Source of the DNA: Sternotherus odoratus
Lineage: Eukaryota > Chordata > Testudines > Kinosternidae
Length of the DNA stretch: 64,000 nt
Direction: 5' to 3'
NCBI GenBank assembly: GCA_032164245.1
Contig: JAVMKO010000003.1
Coordinates: 34,719,390-34,783,389 of the forward strand
In this document: positions 23,175-34,230 of the stretch, piece by piece
How positions within the stretch are numbered: the first letter of the stretch is position 1
How the letters are laid out: each line of letters starts with the position of its first letter
Notes under the pieces: generated by a model
Database searches by the model: none
Told to the model about the DNA's origin: nothing
The model's input: only the letters and a program-made list of their open reading frames with translations
Position numbers and translations under genes: made by a program

Positions 23175-24092
23175 AACAGGGCAGACACCCCAAACAGGTA
23201 ATTTGTTCTATAATTCAATTTCACTAAACCAGTAACAAAAGTGAACTCCTGGATCACTTCTACAGTCTTACCATGGAGTCACAGACAGCCCCTTAGACTC
23301 TCCAGTCTATCATGCCACCCCGTAAACCTAGACTTAATGATGAATGGTCACATATCTCAGTGGTTTGATCCTTTTAGGGATATGGGGTTAAAAAAAAATC
23401 TGTTGGGTGATTTAACTGGGGATTGGTCCTGCTTTGAGCAGGGGGTTGGACTAAATGATCTCCTGAGGTATCTTCCAACCCTGATATTCTATGATTCGCT
23501 TACATTAAAATTCACAAAATATTCAGGTTGCTTCCAGTCCTGAGAGACCAGTCACTCACCCCAGATCAATTGGTCTCTTAGATCGTCTAGCAAAAACAAT
23601 ACCTGAAGCCAATCCTGCAATAAACTATTAACTAGGAGAAAGAAATAAGAGAATTATTTATAGTTTAAAGCAAGCAAACATATACATACAAATAAATTAC
23701 CATCTCTGAGTCCTAAAGATGGCAGAGATATGCTGTCAATTCAAAATGTCTTTCTGAGTGAACCCAGGAATAATCCCTGGGGATCTCTGATTTAGTTTAA
23801 TCTCAGTGAGAGTTCTAACAGCAAAAAAATGACACATTTTCTTGTGACCCTGTTTTATCTTTTACATTTGGCCTTCCAGTCCATCAGATGAGGTCCATTG
23901 CACATAGCATTTTGAAGGTGTGATAAGGCCATTCACCAATCCTTTGTATTGTGATGCCTCCTTAATTGGTGGGGGGATGGAACGATTCTTGTTCCTGGGT
24001 TCACAAGTTCAGAGCAAATATTTTTAAAGTTATCAAGAAAAACTTATATATTTTCTTATAGCCTGGGATAAAGGCATTACCGATGAGATTCA
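23175..24092 (-). mobile_element. Probable ERV LTR material, antisense, split by a SINE
   Basis: TCTTACCATGGAGTCACAGAC, CCAGTCTATCATGCCACC, CAGATCAATTGGTCTCTTAG and AAACTATTAACTAGGAGAAA recall an abundant turtle LTR in reverse orientation. A tRNA-SINE (23349-23497) interrupts it. Ends and duplication are not resolved. The right side is cut by the solo LTR starting at 24093. Confidence 0.45.
23349..23497 (+). mobile_element. tRNA-derived SINE with CR1-like tail, head deleted
   Basis: ATATCTCAGTGGTTTGA is the A-box part of a tRNA-like head. It jumps straight to TCCTTTTAGGGATATGGGG, so the region holding the B box is missing. The tail GGATTGGTCCTGCTTTGAGC, GGGGGTTGGACTAAATGATC, CTTCCAACCCTGATATTCTA is CR1-like. 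A fuller copy is at 38575. Tortoise PolIII/SINEs have this tRNA-head plus CR1-tail build. Confidence 0.8.
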
Positions 24093-24530
24093 TGTATGCC
24101 TACAGCCTTGGTCATGTCCCTGCCAGCAGGTATGTGGGATCTTCGGGAGCAATTACCACACAGGTGGGGTGCAAAATAAACTTTATTAAGAAAATGCAAA
24201 AACAGGGAAAATTTAATAGTGAGGCATATGGGGTTTGTTGAAGTAGACAATTGGGGAGGGGTTTCTTTTAGTAAATGGGATAGGGGGTTTCAATAGTGGG
24301 GTACAATACAGTTGGTAACCAATTAGCACTGAAGTATAAATGTAACAGGTAGCTAACAATTTCTATGTAAAGAGTGTGTCACAGCAGCATATAACCAACT
24401 AACAGTATGGGTAAAATGTGTTAAATAACCAACAATTTAAGGTAAAAATGTAAATGTAAAATGTGAGGTGTGTTAGAGAGAAAAGGGGTAACCAATGGGG
24501 TTTTATGCTAGAAAGAGAGAGACAGAAGAC

Positions 24531-24548
24531 AGGCTGTAAGTTGAAACA

Positions 24549-24610
<62 letters not shown>

Positions 24611-24711
24611 TGGTAGATAAGTAAGGTTGGGGGATGGGGGAAGAGGAGCACGTGGTGGAGGGAGATTTAAACTCAGGGAGACACAGAACAGACAGGCTGC
24701 AAGTTTAAACA

Positions 24712-24764
<53 letters not shown>

Positions 24765-24880
24765 AAGTGGTAGATAAGTAAGGTTGGGGGATGGGGGAAG
24801 AGGATCACGTGGTGGAGGGAGATTTAGACTCAGGGAGACACAGAACAGACAGGCTGCAAGTTTAAAGAGCAGAGAGACAA
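24531..24880. repeat. Tandem ~160-bp units with (GA)n tracts
   Basis: The sequence AGGCTGYAAGTT...AACAGC, a GA run of about 50 bases, and GTGGTAGATAAGTAAGG through CACAGAACAGAC recur with starts at 24531, 24694 and 24851 (periods 163 and 157, the third copy partial). The (GA)n tracts at about 24551-24606 and 24714-24760 account for the length difference. The serine/leucine-rich frames across them are artefacts. Confidence 0.9.
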
Positions 24881-25209
24881 TTATACAAAACACAGTAAAA
24901 TCTTATCTATGATTTAACTTAACCAAACTACACAAATTAGCAAGTAACAAAACACAATGCAACAATTCTTTAAGGCTAACTTACAGGGTACAATGCAAGC
25001 AATTTCCTAAACCTAATTTAACTACAGCTATGCAAAATGAAATTACAACTTATCTAGACTAAAAGACAAAATCTAACCTAATGGGTGCACCTTATACTAG
25101 GGGTAGTTTCAGAGGGCAGGGTGGTGTGTGCCCAGGTACAGTCCAGGAAGGCACAGGCTTATTTCTAGCAGCAAAGGTGCTGCAAAGCAAGAAATAGATT
25201 ACAGATACA

Positions 25210-25365
25210 GACCAAGGAGTTTAAGAGAGGTTTTAAGACACAAACCAAGGTTTAGTTTAAGTCTAAGAGAGGTTTTAAGACACAGACCAAGGTTTAGTTT
25301 AAGTCTAAGAGAGGTTTTAAGACACAGACCAAGGAGTTTAAGTCTAAGAGAGGTTTTAGTTTGAG
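25210..25365. repeat. Four tandem 42-bp units
   Basis: TAAGAGAGGTTTTAAGACAC begins at 25222, 25264 and 25306 (42-bp period), with a fourth, shorter unit from 25344. They lie within the long solo LTR. Confidence 0.9.
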
Positions 25366-25954
25366 TCTGTGTGTTGGGGAAACAGAGCCAGCAGCTAAAG
25401 TAATTAAGTATAGAAAGTTTCACAGAGGGATTCTCACCAGTCCCCAAGGTAGCAGCAAAGGCAGAAGCAGCAACAGCATCAGAAGAAGCAAGGAGGGCTC
25501 GGCACGGTCTTGATAATCAGGAGGTCTCTCAGGCAGCAATTCGTTCTTCGTGGGGGGGGGGGTGTTAAAATGGGGGTACGCTCAAAAATAAAACGAGAGC
25601 GGAGAAAGGACCCCCCAGAACTCCTGGCTGATCAGACCAGGTAGCAATGCAGGAACCTTTCTGATGTTTGTTTCAAAAATGCCTGTTCTTAAAGGCAAAC
25701 TCAGGCAGTTTCCCCGCCAGTAATCCTGATAGGCTCCCTCTGTCACAGGGGAGGAGTTACAGGGAAAAACTGCAGGTGAGCATAGAGACATGCCTGGGCA
25801 GAGTCCTGGACCATAGGCATGAGTTCCACCTCATGACTCAGAAGCACATGAGGCCTATGACTCATGCCCAGGATCTCAAAAACACATTAGGTCTTACAGC
25901 TTTGGACATTGCCTACCCTACACCGAGCCCAGGTTTAACAAGGTGATAACAGGA

Positions 25955-26095
25955 CCAACCCTTTGAACAGGGCAGTTGTCCCACTTAGCATGCAGCACAA
26001 GTGGCCATCCCTTTGAGAAGGGCAATGGCTCTTGGTAAACAACTTAAGGGGCCCTCCCTTTGAGAAGGGCAGTGGCCCTGGTAAACAACTTAACA
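25955..26095. repeat. Imperfect tandem units (CCCTTTGAGAAGGGC)
   Basis: CCCTTTGARMAGGGCARTGG followed by GGTAAACAACTTAA-type sequence occurs three times with increasing drift. The palindromic CCCTTTGAGAAGGG core could pair within each unit. Confidence 0.75.
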
Positions 26096-26220
26096 GCCAG
26101 GGAGGGGCGGCCACAGGAGAACAAAAACAAAATGGAGTAAGGGGACAGCTGTAAGAAACAAAATGGAATAGGGGGAAAGCTGTAACAGACAGGTCAGAGC
26201 TGGAACAACGTTTACATTCA

Positions 26221-27312
26221 GGAGCTAGAGAATCCACTACTTCTCCTGGTAGTATGTTCCAATGATTTATCAGCCTGATGCTTAAATATATGAGCCTTAT
26301 TTCTAATTAGAATTTGTCTGGCTTCATCTTCCAGACTCTGAGTCCTGTTTTGCCTTTAGTTTCCAATATTTAATTCCCCTGAAGATTCTTACACATCATA
26401 TTCAAGTCAGCTCTCAGTCTTCTTTCTGATACGCTAAAGAGATTGAGTTCTTTTCCTCTCAGTACTCAAATCATTTTTGTGTCTCTTTTCTGAACCATCT
26501 CCAATTTTTTTACATACTTAAAAATATATGGATACCAGAACTGTACACACTATTCCAGTACCAGTCTCATCAATGCCATGTACAGAGGAAAAATCACCTC
26601 CTACTCCTACTCCTACTCACTACTCTCCCGTTTACACATTCAAGGATGGCATTAGCACTTTTCCCCAGCACTGGGAGTTTATGCTGAGTGGCTTGTTCAC
26701 TATGACCCACAAATCATTTTCTAAGTCACTGTTACCTAAATAGACCCCCACTCACTAAGTATGGTCTGTATTCTTTTTTTTCTTGAATGAATAACTTTGC
26801 ATTTGGCTATATTAAACTACATTTTGTGGTGACTGGGTCCAGCTTATCAAGCAATTCAGATTGTTCTGTATGGCAGCGGTGTCACCTTCATCATTTACCT
26901 CTCGGGCAGTCTGTGTATCATCCACAGATTTGATCAGCAGTGATTCTGTATATATTTCCAAATCCCTAGAGAAAATGTTGAGTTGAGTGGGCCTCATACT
27001 CATCGCTGATGATGCTCCACTGACAACTACTTTTTGAGATCCATTAGTTAGCCAACCCTTAATCAATTTAAATGTGTGCTTTACTGATAGTGTATAATGA
27101 TTATTTTTTTTATTCAGAATGTCATACAGTACTAAGTTAAACACCTTACAAAAGTCTAAGTATATTATGTATACACAATTATCTTTATCAACCACACTTA
27201 TAATCTCATCAAAGAATGAAATCAGGTTTGGCAAGACCTGTTTTCCATAAAACCATCTGTGACTCAAAGGCTTCTTGGCAAAGGGTCCCCTTTTTTTGCA
27301 AACAACTTTCAC
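26221..27312 (-). mobile_element. CR1 element, 3' half, antisense
   Basis: GAGAATCCACTACTTC, then CTGAACCATCTCCAATTTTT, ATACCAGAACTGTACAC and TTGCATTTGGCTATATTAAAC follow the reversed CR1 ORF2 C-terminal region and 3' untranslated region. RT coding follows up to the right end. The 3' terminal repeats are missing, because the solo LTR begins where they would be. 5' truncation at 27312 is typical of CR1. Confidence 0.85.
26812..27312 (-). pseudogene. CR1 ORF2 reverse transcriptase fragment
   Basis: A 166-codon minus-strand frame contains LPNLISFFDEIISVVDKDN and VYIIYLDFCKVFNLV, the RT region around the first catalytic aspartate (YLDFxKAF in active CR1). The A of KAF has changed to V. The later VSSGVPQGS- and ADD-type motifs are recognisable only loosely (VVSGASSA, KSVDDTQTA). 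Inactive. Confidence 0.85.
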
Positions 27313-28340
27313 TTCAGATCTGACAAATTCACCATAGCAAATACATGTCTTACAGGTTATTTATCTGTAAAGAGTAACATGTAAGGTATCTTTAGAGAGC
27401 TCATAACTTATTGATGCTCATAATCATTGTGATATGCATGAATGGGTAATATTTAAGGAATATGTAATTATATTGAAAATGTGCTTAGGAACTTGGATGA
27501 AAAGTTAGTCACCTACATATACATACATATACCCATTCAATCAGAATAGAGTTGTCACCCACCTTGTTCAGCCACAAATGTAATGGGAGGCTCAATGATT
27601 TAGCCTTGTTCTGTCCCAAGACTTTCAATGCAAAACCATCAGAGACAACTGTAAACAAAACCACTTGGAGGCAAAAAAGGAACATTACAACAAGACATGG
27701 GTTCAGCCTGTCTATCAATAGAGACAAATGACTAGTTCAGTGTAACACAGTGTGGAGAAAGATACTCTGCCTCCTTTCACTGAGGAGACATCTTAGGGAG
27801 CAGGGATGTCCTCCTGAAAAATTGTATCCTGAGTCCTGTGAAGCCAGCCAGCTCTGCAACAGACTGATTTTTTGAGGGGGAATCTACATTATTAGATAGG
27901 AAAGGTAGCTATTAATAACTGCTGACCCTGGTTTGAGTTTTATCATTTTTTTTATTGTAACCATATGTTTCCGCCACTCTCTGGTTTCTAGTTAAATCTC
28001 CATTTTCTCTTGAACAAACCCAGTTTTGTTTTAGTATAAGTGCTCAGAAGTGCGGTGTGATTTTACAGGAATGGTGATTTAAAGCAAAACTAGTTAACTG
28101 GGGTACACTGCTCCTTTGGGCAGCAGAGCTGGGATTTTTGTGAGTTGCCAATCTTGGGCTGGATATCACGGGGGGCAGGGGAGGACGGACAACCAGCAAG
28201 GTGAAGATAGTGCTAGCAGAGCCCAGAGGGGAGTGCTTGAGTGGCTGAAAGGATGGGGGTGTCAGGGAGCTGACACCTAGCCACCACAGATAAGGCTCCC
28301 TCTTGCAGAGGCAGACAGTAAAAAGGCGACTCACCATTCT
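27313..28340 (+). mobile_element. Probable ERV LTR-like block
   Basis: The order of blocks recalls a large turtle LTR in sense orientation: ACATGTCTTACAGGTTATTT, AATGGGAGGCTCAATGATTT, TTTTGTTTTAGTATAAGTGC, CAGAAGTGCGGTGTGATTTT, AGTTGCCAATCTTGGGCTGG and GAGCTGACACCTAGCCACCA. TG...CA ends and a duplication could not be fixed. Confidence 0.5.
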
Positions 28341-28905
28341 GGCTAGGTCATTCCATATGTTCTTTTTTAATATTGGCACAACCCCAGTACTCTTCAGTGT
28401 TCTGGAGTTTACCTGGTATTCCAGTATATAGCAATGAACATTATTGTATTTATATCAGTACAGTGTCTGAGACACTATTAATTGCGATTCGAACTCATTA
28501 CCCAACCCCTTCCTAACAATGTCTGCCAATGCTCCATATTCTTTCTATTCTTTTATGATTAAGAAAAGCAAAGGTATATTCATTCATAAAGATACCTAGA
28601 CTCCCTAAATCCTTGCTTCTGGGAAAGGTATCACCATGATGACATCAGAAGCAACTATTGAATGTTTTTTACTCTCATTTTGCTCGCTCACTGAAAATTT
28701 AAAGAACTCTTACTCAAGTCCAGCTGACTTAAAAGCAGCCATTTTCACTCATAAAAGCACCTTCAGCATGGTGGGGCCAGGAGGAGGACAGACCTGGTAG
28801 CTAAAGTGGCAGTCTTCCCACTGGTGCTTTCCAATCATGCCTCATCACTAACCTCTCTTCCTCAAGAAACAAGGGACATTAACTGCCTCAAAAGGTGGTT
28901 AACTC
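28341..28905. other. Unassigned noncoding DNA
   Basis: No recognised repeat or exon. Confidence 0.5.
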
Positions 28906-29172
28906 AGGGCTTATTTACACTACAGTGCCTTTGCAGCATCCTGACAGAGCCCCCTAGTGGAGACATAGGGTAAGCTAACAGGATTTCTGTAGGAATAGCT
29001 ACATCACCTCCCTCAACATTAGCTAAGATAGACCACTCTTCTGATAGCATAAATATGTCTACAGCAGGGTTTTTGCTAACATAGCTATGTCAGCTGAGGG
29101 TGTGGGGTTTTTTTTCAAATTTCTAGAGGACGTAGCTATGCTGGCAAAACTTTGTAATGTAGATTAAGGCCT
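28906..29172. mobile_element. MITE with AGGGCTTATTTACACT ends
   Basis: Left end AGGGCTTATTTACACTAC and right end GTAATGTAGATTAAGGCCT are decayed inverted copies of the turtle AGGGCTTGTCTACACT type. Internal words such as ACATAGCTATGTCAGCTGAG and GACGTAGCTATGCTGGCAAA are shared among that group. No coding. Confidence 0.65.
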
Positions 29173-29400
29173 GCAAAGTTAGGTCAAAATAAGTCAACTT
29201 AATTGTGCATGTGTTTACACTCAGATTAGTCTCCTGCTGATATAGGTGCCCCAATATGGTGACACAGTAATACCACCTCCTCTAATGGTGTTGTGCCATG
29301 GTCGTCCTTACTGTGGTTGATACAGTGTGAGTATAGACATTATATGACATATGTCAATCGACCAGTCCTCCAGGAGCTGTCCCACAATGCTCAACACTGA
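29173..29400. mobile_element. Second, adjacent MITE-like repeat
   Basis: GTTTACACTCAGATTAG near its left and GTGAGTATAGACATTATATG near its right resemble the same class of ends. Internal CAGTGTGAG and GTCAATCGACCAGTCCTCC words suggest a related but distinct repeat. Boundaries are approximate. Confidence 0.45.
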
Positions 29401-29564
29401 GAGATTTGGTCACAGTTGTGAATACCACTTCCCAGGGTCACATACACCACAAACCAATTCCTCCCTTTAAAAAGCCCACATATTTTTTTAATGATTGTCC
29501 AGCTTGGTGAGCACATCTAGCACCACTCCACTGTTATGTGCAACTGCCTAACTGATCATGCCAG

Positions 29565-29667
29565 TAGGGTGATCCGATGTCCCGATTTTTGGGTCTTCTT
29601 CTTATATAGGCTCTTATTACTCCCTACCCCCGTCCCAATTTTTCATACTTGCTATCTGGTCACCCTA
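29565..29667. mobile_element. Short hAT-type MITE with perfect duplication
   Basis: Ends TAGGGTGATCCGATGTCCCG and GCTATCTGGTCACCCTA form the TIR. The perfect 8-bp duplication CATGCCAG flanks it (29557-29564 and 29668-29675), which places this family in a group making 8-bp duplications, such as hAT. At 103 bp it is non-coding. The copy at 4867 belongs to the same family. Confidence 0.9.
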
Positions 29668-29675
29668 CATGCCAG

Positions 29676-30129
29676 CTACAGATGCACTCCACACAGGGAA
29701 CAGACAAGCTAGAAAAACTTGATTCACCATACCTTAATACTTCATAAGGAACTCCCCTCCATTTGCAATAAAGATACATGCTAAACAACACATTCAACTC
29801 ACTATAATGCAAAACCTTAACGTCTGGCCTTAGCAACACTAACATATTTATGGCTGATGCATGTAAGCTGGCTATATATGCAACCATGGGGAATATATGA
29901 GACTCACCACTGCTTAGTACCCTCTTCAACTCAAGAAGTGTGTTTCAGATTCCTGCTGGCTTGTCAAATTGGGTTTATAGCTGCTGGTGAGCCACAGTGC
30001 CACTCATTAGACTGCTTCCCAGGCTGGTGAACCACCTGTTGTTCATTAATTTTATACCCTTGCAACTCCACTGATTTCATTGTGGTCCCTCCTGATTTAC
30101 ACTGCTACAAATGAGGAGAGAATCAGGCA
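29676..30129. other. Unassigned noncoding DNA
   Basis: No repeats or exons recognised. Confidence 0.5.
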
Positions 30130-30440
30130 TAGGGTCTGACTCTGTGGGTGCTCTGAGGATCAAGCACACAGGGTGGAAAAATTGTGGGTAGTAAGCTCCC
30201 ACCAGCCAAAGCTGTTTGTCTGCGCTGCTGTTCAGCTTTTTGGCAGCTGGCAGGAGGTGCTTGGGAGAGGGCGGAGAGCAGCAAGCGGCAGCCAATGGTC
30301 CTCAGGGGAAAGGATGGAGTGGGGCAGGAAGAGGCAGAGTGAGGGTGGGGCCTCAGGGGAAGGGGCGGAGTAGGGCAGGGCATGGGGTAGAGTGTGGGCG
30401 GATCAGCCACCGGGAAAAATAAAATTCAGCTCCTATACTA
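30130..30440. mobile_element. Probable DNA-transposon-derived repeat
   Basis: TCTGTGGGTGCTCTGAGG near one end, then purine-rich GGGCGGAG and GGGGCGGAGTAGGGCAGGGC blocks, and ACCGGGAAAAATAAAATTCAG near the other, recall a GC-rich turtle repeat whose ends carry GGGTGCTC words. Terminal symmetry is weak here. Confidence 0.35.
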
Positions 30441-32609
30441 TTATTGGTTCATCATGCAACTTGCCGCATGGATTTGTTGTGCTACTGTTTCTTGCTTAAT
30501 CAGAGCAAGGCAGAAAAACAAACTCAAAGAAATTACAGATGGAAAATATCTATTAGGTCATCTAGGTCGTCCTTTGTTGAGCTAAGATAGTGGTCTGTTA
30601 CACATTCACTAATGAATTAGTCCACTGCCAGAAGGGAGATCTGTAATAGTGTATTGTATTAAAGGCTAAGAAGGTAAGAGGATATCCTGGCAAATGGGTA
30701 AGAGGATATCCTGGCAAATGGAAACCTTCATGGATTGCTTTCTGACAAAAAATGCAGATGAGAATTTTGGAAGAAGAGCAGAACATAGAAAATAGATAAA
30801 ATTCCTGGAACAGCAAATATACTATGTGCCCTTTTACATCAAACTTTGAGCCTAAATATTATGGAACAAATTTCTTCTAATAAATTCCAATTCTGATTTC
30901 TGTACACACTGTAACCAAAACAAAAACAAAATAAACAAATCAAAATCCCCTACTTTTTCAAGAACCACAAAGTCTGAAGAAATAAAGTCCTTTCCTGTGA
31001 AAGTACTTGTTATTGCCAGAGCACTTAGTGGATCTGGAAACTAGTTCCCAAGAATATTGGAAGTGAACTGCTCAATTAATCAGTCTTTAATTGACAAATG
31101 TATCATTAACTGAATCATAAATTCATTATCAGAATTAGGTCTGTGATATTGGTTGGTGCTGACATTAATTTAGGAAGAAAGCTTCGCCTTTAATTCCAAG
31201 GTATTCAGAAGCAGTAAGTGATTTACAATTAAAATACATTTTGTAGCAGGCAGTGGGCTATTTTAACATGCCTTAGTAGATATACTTTATTTAACAAAAT
31301 ATTTTCATGAGATTATATATAACAAGGGATATAATATGAATAAGTACGCTTCTAGTTTCATTGAAAGCAGATCTTGGGATTGGAATACTAGCTACAGTCA
31401 AAATGTTTATATCAGAGCAACACCTGCATTCTGATGCTGATGTATAAAATACTCATGGCTTTACATATTCAGTAGAAGCCATCAGGACATGATGCTGCAT
31501 TAGACTGTTGAACAAAATCAGCATTCAGTTACCCAATAACGAGGGGATATTGCCAGATGGATCTTGCCAGGTGTTAGCAATTAATTATTGATATACCTTG
31601 GGAATATGTAAAGGATATTCAAAATTAAAGAGAGCATTCTTCTTCTTGCATAGTATTAGGACATTACATTCATAGCTGCTGATTGTATGAGTTCTCTTTT
31701 TTTTTTTCCTCTTCTTTTTTTACCTTACATGAACCGTTCAAAACAGATCTTTCTGAAGAAATCAAAGACATCCCCCCTAGCAAGCTATTATGTGGCCTGT
31801 TGAAATCAGGGTTTGGAAGAGATAGTTTTAGAATGTGTTTTAGAAAGGAATAATGATTGCACTGAAATGCATTTTCCATTCTTCCAAGCTTGTCTGCAAA
31901 TTTTTCCTTCACTCTTTTGTTTAAATGGGTATCACACTGCCAGACGTACACTATAAAAGCCTTTGTTAATGGGGTGATTATGTTTCTTTAAGTGCTGAAT
32001 GACAAGGAGAAGTGCAGTTTAGTACATTTATCATTTACACTTACAAAACAGTTCACTTGACATCACTAAACTTGACGGACTCTATTCACAAGATAGCTAC
32101 AGCAGTAGGCAAGCCACCATACACTACCAATAATGCAGTGTTTATCAACACCATCCTCCTTACTGTAGTTCATTCCTTGCCCACTCAATTTTCAACACTT
32201 CTGATTGGCTTGCCACCAAGGGTAACAGGTTGGGGTTTTTTGCTAATATTTATCCATTATGCCCATCCGTTTAGGAACTGAACAGAGACTACCCAATAGG
32301 CCTTTCTACCAGGTTTAAAATCAATACAATGATATGATACAAATGAAAAAAGTATCTTATCTGACCTACTGAAAACATTGAAAGCTACTGTTTTGTATTT
32401 TTGCAGAATTTTGGAGTATCCCTCAAATTTCTCTCTTTTCTATACAAGCTTTAAGAGAGTTTTAAAACATCTACAAGCATACACTGCAAATACATTTTCC
32501 CCCCAAAAATGGATTTCAGAGATTATGTCCAATTTTCCTATCACTTGAAACCAGTGTGGTTGACATATAAACAGGAGAGTCACAGAATACTATTATGTGT
32601 AAAACTTTT
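30441..32609. other. Unassigned AT-rich DNA
   Basis: About 2.2 kb with no recognised mobile element. A 23-bp unit (GGTAAGAGGATATCCTGGCAAA plus T) is duplicated in tandem at about 30673-30720. Short poly-T and poly-A runs occur near 31696 and 30917. Confidence 0.5.
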
Positions 32610-32755
32610 TATTACCTAGGAATGTGGTGGATTTTCCACCACTTGAAGACTTTAAATCAAGACTGATTTACAGCTCAGACAGAAGTTGTGAGTTTGAGGC
32701 AGAAATTACTGGGTGAGGTTCCTTGTCCTGTGTTATGAAGGGGGTTAGACTAGAT
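32610..32755 (+). mobile_element. CR1 3' region, left part split by a hAT
   Basis: GGTGGATTTTCCACCACTTG, AAATCAAGACTGATTTAC and GGGGGTTAGACTAGAT are the CR1 3' region in sense. It continues on the far side of the hAT at 33082 with GACAAGATGCTCATAATCTC. GACTAGAT (32748-32755) and GACAAGAT (33082-33089) are the hAT's 8-bp duplication with one mismatch. Confidence 0.8.
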
Positions 32756-33081
32756 CAGTGGTGGGCAACCTGCACCGCCCCCTTCCCCCTCCCCAGGCCA
32801 CATACATAGATTTTAAGGCCAGAAGGGAGATTATGAGCATCTAGTCCAGTGGTGGGCAACCTGCGGCCCATTAAGGTAAGCTGATTGTGGGCCGCAAGAC
32901 ATTTTGTTAACATTAACCGTCCATTCAGGCACAGTCCCCCCACAGCTCCCAGTGGCTGCAGTTCACCATTCCAGCCCAATGGAAGCTGCGAGGGGCCATG
33001 CCTGCAGACGGTCAATGTCAGCAAAATGTCTCGTGGCCCACAATCAACTTACCCTCATGGGCCTCAGGTTGCCCAATTTTG
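32756..33081. mobile_element. Composite hAT insertion containing an inverted CR1 tail
   Basis: A hAT tip CAGTGGTGGGCAACCTGC (32756-32773) and filler are followed by a 41-bp inverted copy of the host CR1 tail (32806-32846). Then comes a complete hAT MITE from 32847, whose right end decays to GTTGCCCAATTTTG at 33081. The MITE itself is a palindrome, as at 13712. Its family start is the same CAGTGGTGGGC word. Confidence 0.8.
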
Positions 33082-33122
33082 GACAAGATGCTCATAATCT
33101 CCCTTCTGGCCTTAAAATCTAT
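32806..33122. repeat. 317-bp inverted repeat
   Basis: The first 33 bp (32806-32838) and the last 33 bp (33090-33122) are perfect reverse complements. The symmetry continues inward through TCTAGTCCAGTG / the complement TGGACAAGAT and into the hAT MITE. A single strand could fold into one long hairpin. Confidence 0.9.
33082..33122 (+). mobile_element. CR1 3' tail, right part
   Basis: ATAATCTCCCTTCTGGCCTT and AAAATCTAT are the CR1 terminal region in sense orientation, continuing the piece at 32610. Confidence 0.85.
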
Positions 33123-34070
33123 TACTATATCCCACACATCAGAAATCACATTAAAATTACACGGGAGAAAGGGAATGTACTGGACAACAGGCTTTATTGT
33201 TTGCTATTGAATTACTATAACTGTGAAAAAATCACGGGGTTAGATTCTCTCATATGTGATGCAGTCTTTGCGTCCATCACTACAAAGGGTCCATCACACC
33301 ACCAAGCAGCTGACAATTTTTCTGAGGTATAGGGCTGGCCTTCCTGGATGCTGTCATCACCCTCCCCCAGCTTTGGAGTAGGAGGCTTTTCTGGGATAAA
33401 TACAGCATAATGCTGTTCCAGCAATTTCCAGGCTGGCATACCAGCCCTTTGGGGCCATAGCTAGCTAAAGCATTTTTGACCAATCCTGAAGCTCTATTTT
33501 GTATTTGTATTTTTTAAAGATTAATTATAAGTGGAGAGCATTGTGATGTCTCTATTTAAAGTTGCATATGTGTTTCCATTTTAAAGGGCCTTCCAATTAT
33601 GAAGATTGAGCAAAAATTGCTTAGAAAGGAAAAATAAGTTTGGTGTTATAAAATCAAGATATTGTAACCTTTTTTTTTAAGAACTGTAGGGCCTCAGCAG
33701 TTTGAGGGATCAACTTGAAATTTGTCAAAGAAATAGACTACAGATTACAGATGTGCAGTTCAGTTGTTCACTGAAGACCTGTTTACATTTGGCAGGCTGA
33801 TAATGGAATGAAATATGTAGCTATGTATCCACAATGACTTTTATCATTAAATGACTAATGTTCTATTGGTGCAGCACTTTAGTATACATGTGTGGAATTT
33901 CTATTTTAGTGTATGAACCCCTTCTTGCCAACTGCTTGAAATGAGCCATCCTCATTATCACTACAAAAGTTTTTTTTTTCTCCTACTGATAATAGCCCAC
34001 TTTAATTGATTAAGCTACTTAGGGTTGATATGGCAACCTCCACATTTTCATTTTCTCTGCGTATAGGTAT
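33123..34070. other. Unassigned noncoding DNA
   Basis: No repeats recognised. Short frames on both strands near 33215-33480 overlap one another and look like chance. Confidence 0.5.
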
Positions 34071-34230
34071 ATATCTTCCTACTGTATGTTCCACTCTATG
34101 CATCTGATAAAGTGGGTTCTAGCCCACAAAAGCTTATACTCAAATAAACTGTATAGTCTCTAAGATGCCACAAGTACTCCTCATTCTTTTTGCGGATACA
34201 GACTAACACGGCTACTACTCTGAAACCTGT
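34071..34230 (+). mobile_element. Hammerhead-core repeat (possible Penelope-like terminal repeat)
   Basis: Contains CTGATAA (34104-34110), a stem GTGGGTTCTAGCCCAC, then AAAAGCTTATACTC. This corresponds to the hammerhead order CUGANGA, stem II, GAAA, short stem III, U-H cleavage site. The core is mutated at two invariant bases. The tail has TCTCTAAGATGCCACAAGTAC and GCGGATACAGACTAACACGG, shared with the copy at 57136. The Penelope assignment rests on the known presence of hammerheads in those elements. Confidence 0.55.

Larger units (their letters stand above)
24093..26216 (-). mobile_element. Long solo LTR with internal tandem repeats, antisense
   Basis: Plus-strand ends TGTATGCC and GTTTACA give TG...CA termini. 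TTCA occurs on both sides (24089-24092 and 26217-26220) as a 4-bp duplication. AATAAA on the minus strand (complement of 24182-24187) sits about 90 bases from that strand's 3' end, giving minus orientation. At 2.1 kb it is long for an LTR, partly because of internal tandem growth. No gag, pol or env sequence is visible. Confidence 0.7.

Noticed and set aside
24503..24893. Serine/leucine-rich membrane-protein-like frames
   Set aside because: They are translations of (GA)n tracts and a tandem duplication in a solo LTR.
25210..25365. CRISPR-like array
   Set aside because: Units are direct tandem copies with no unique spacers, in a vertebrate LTR.
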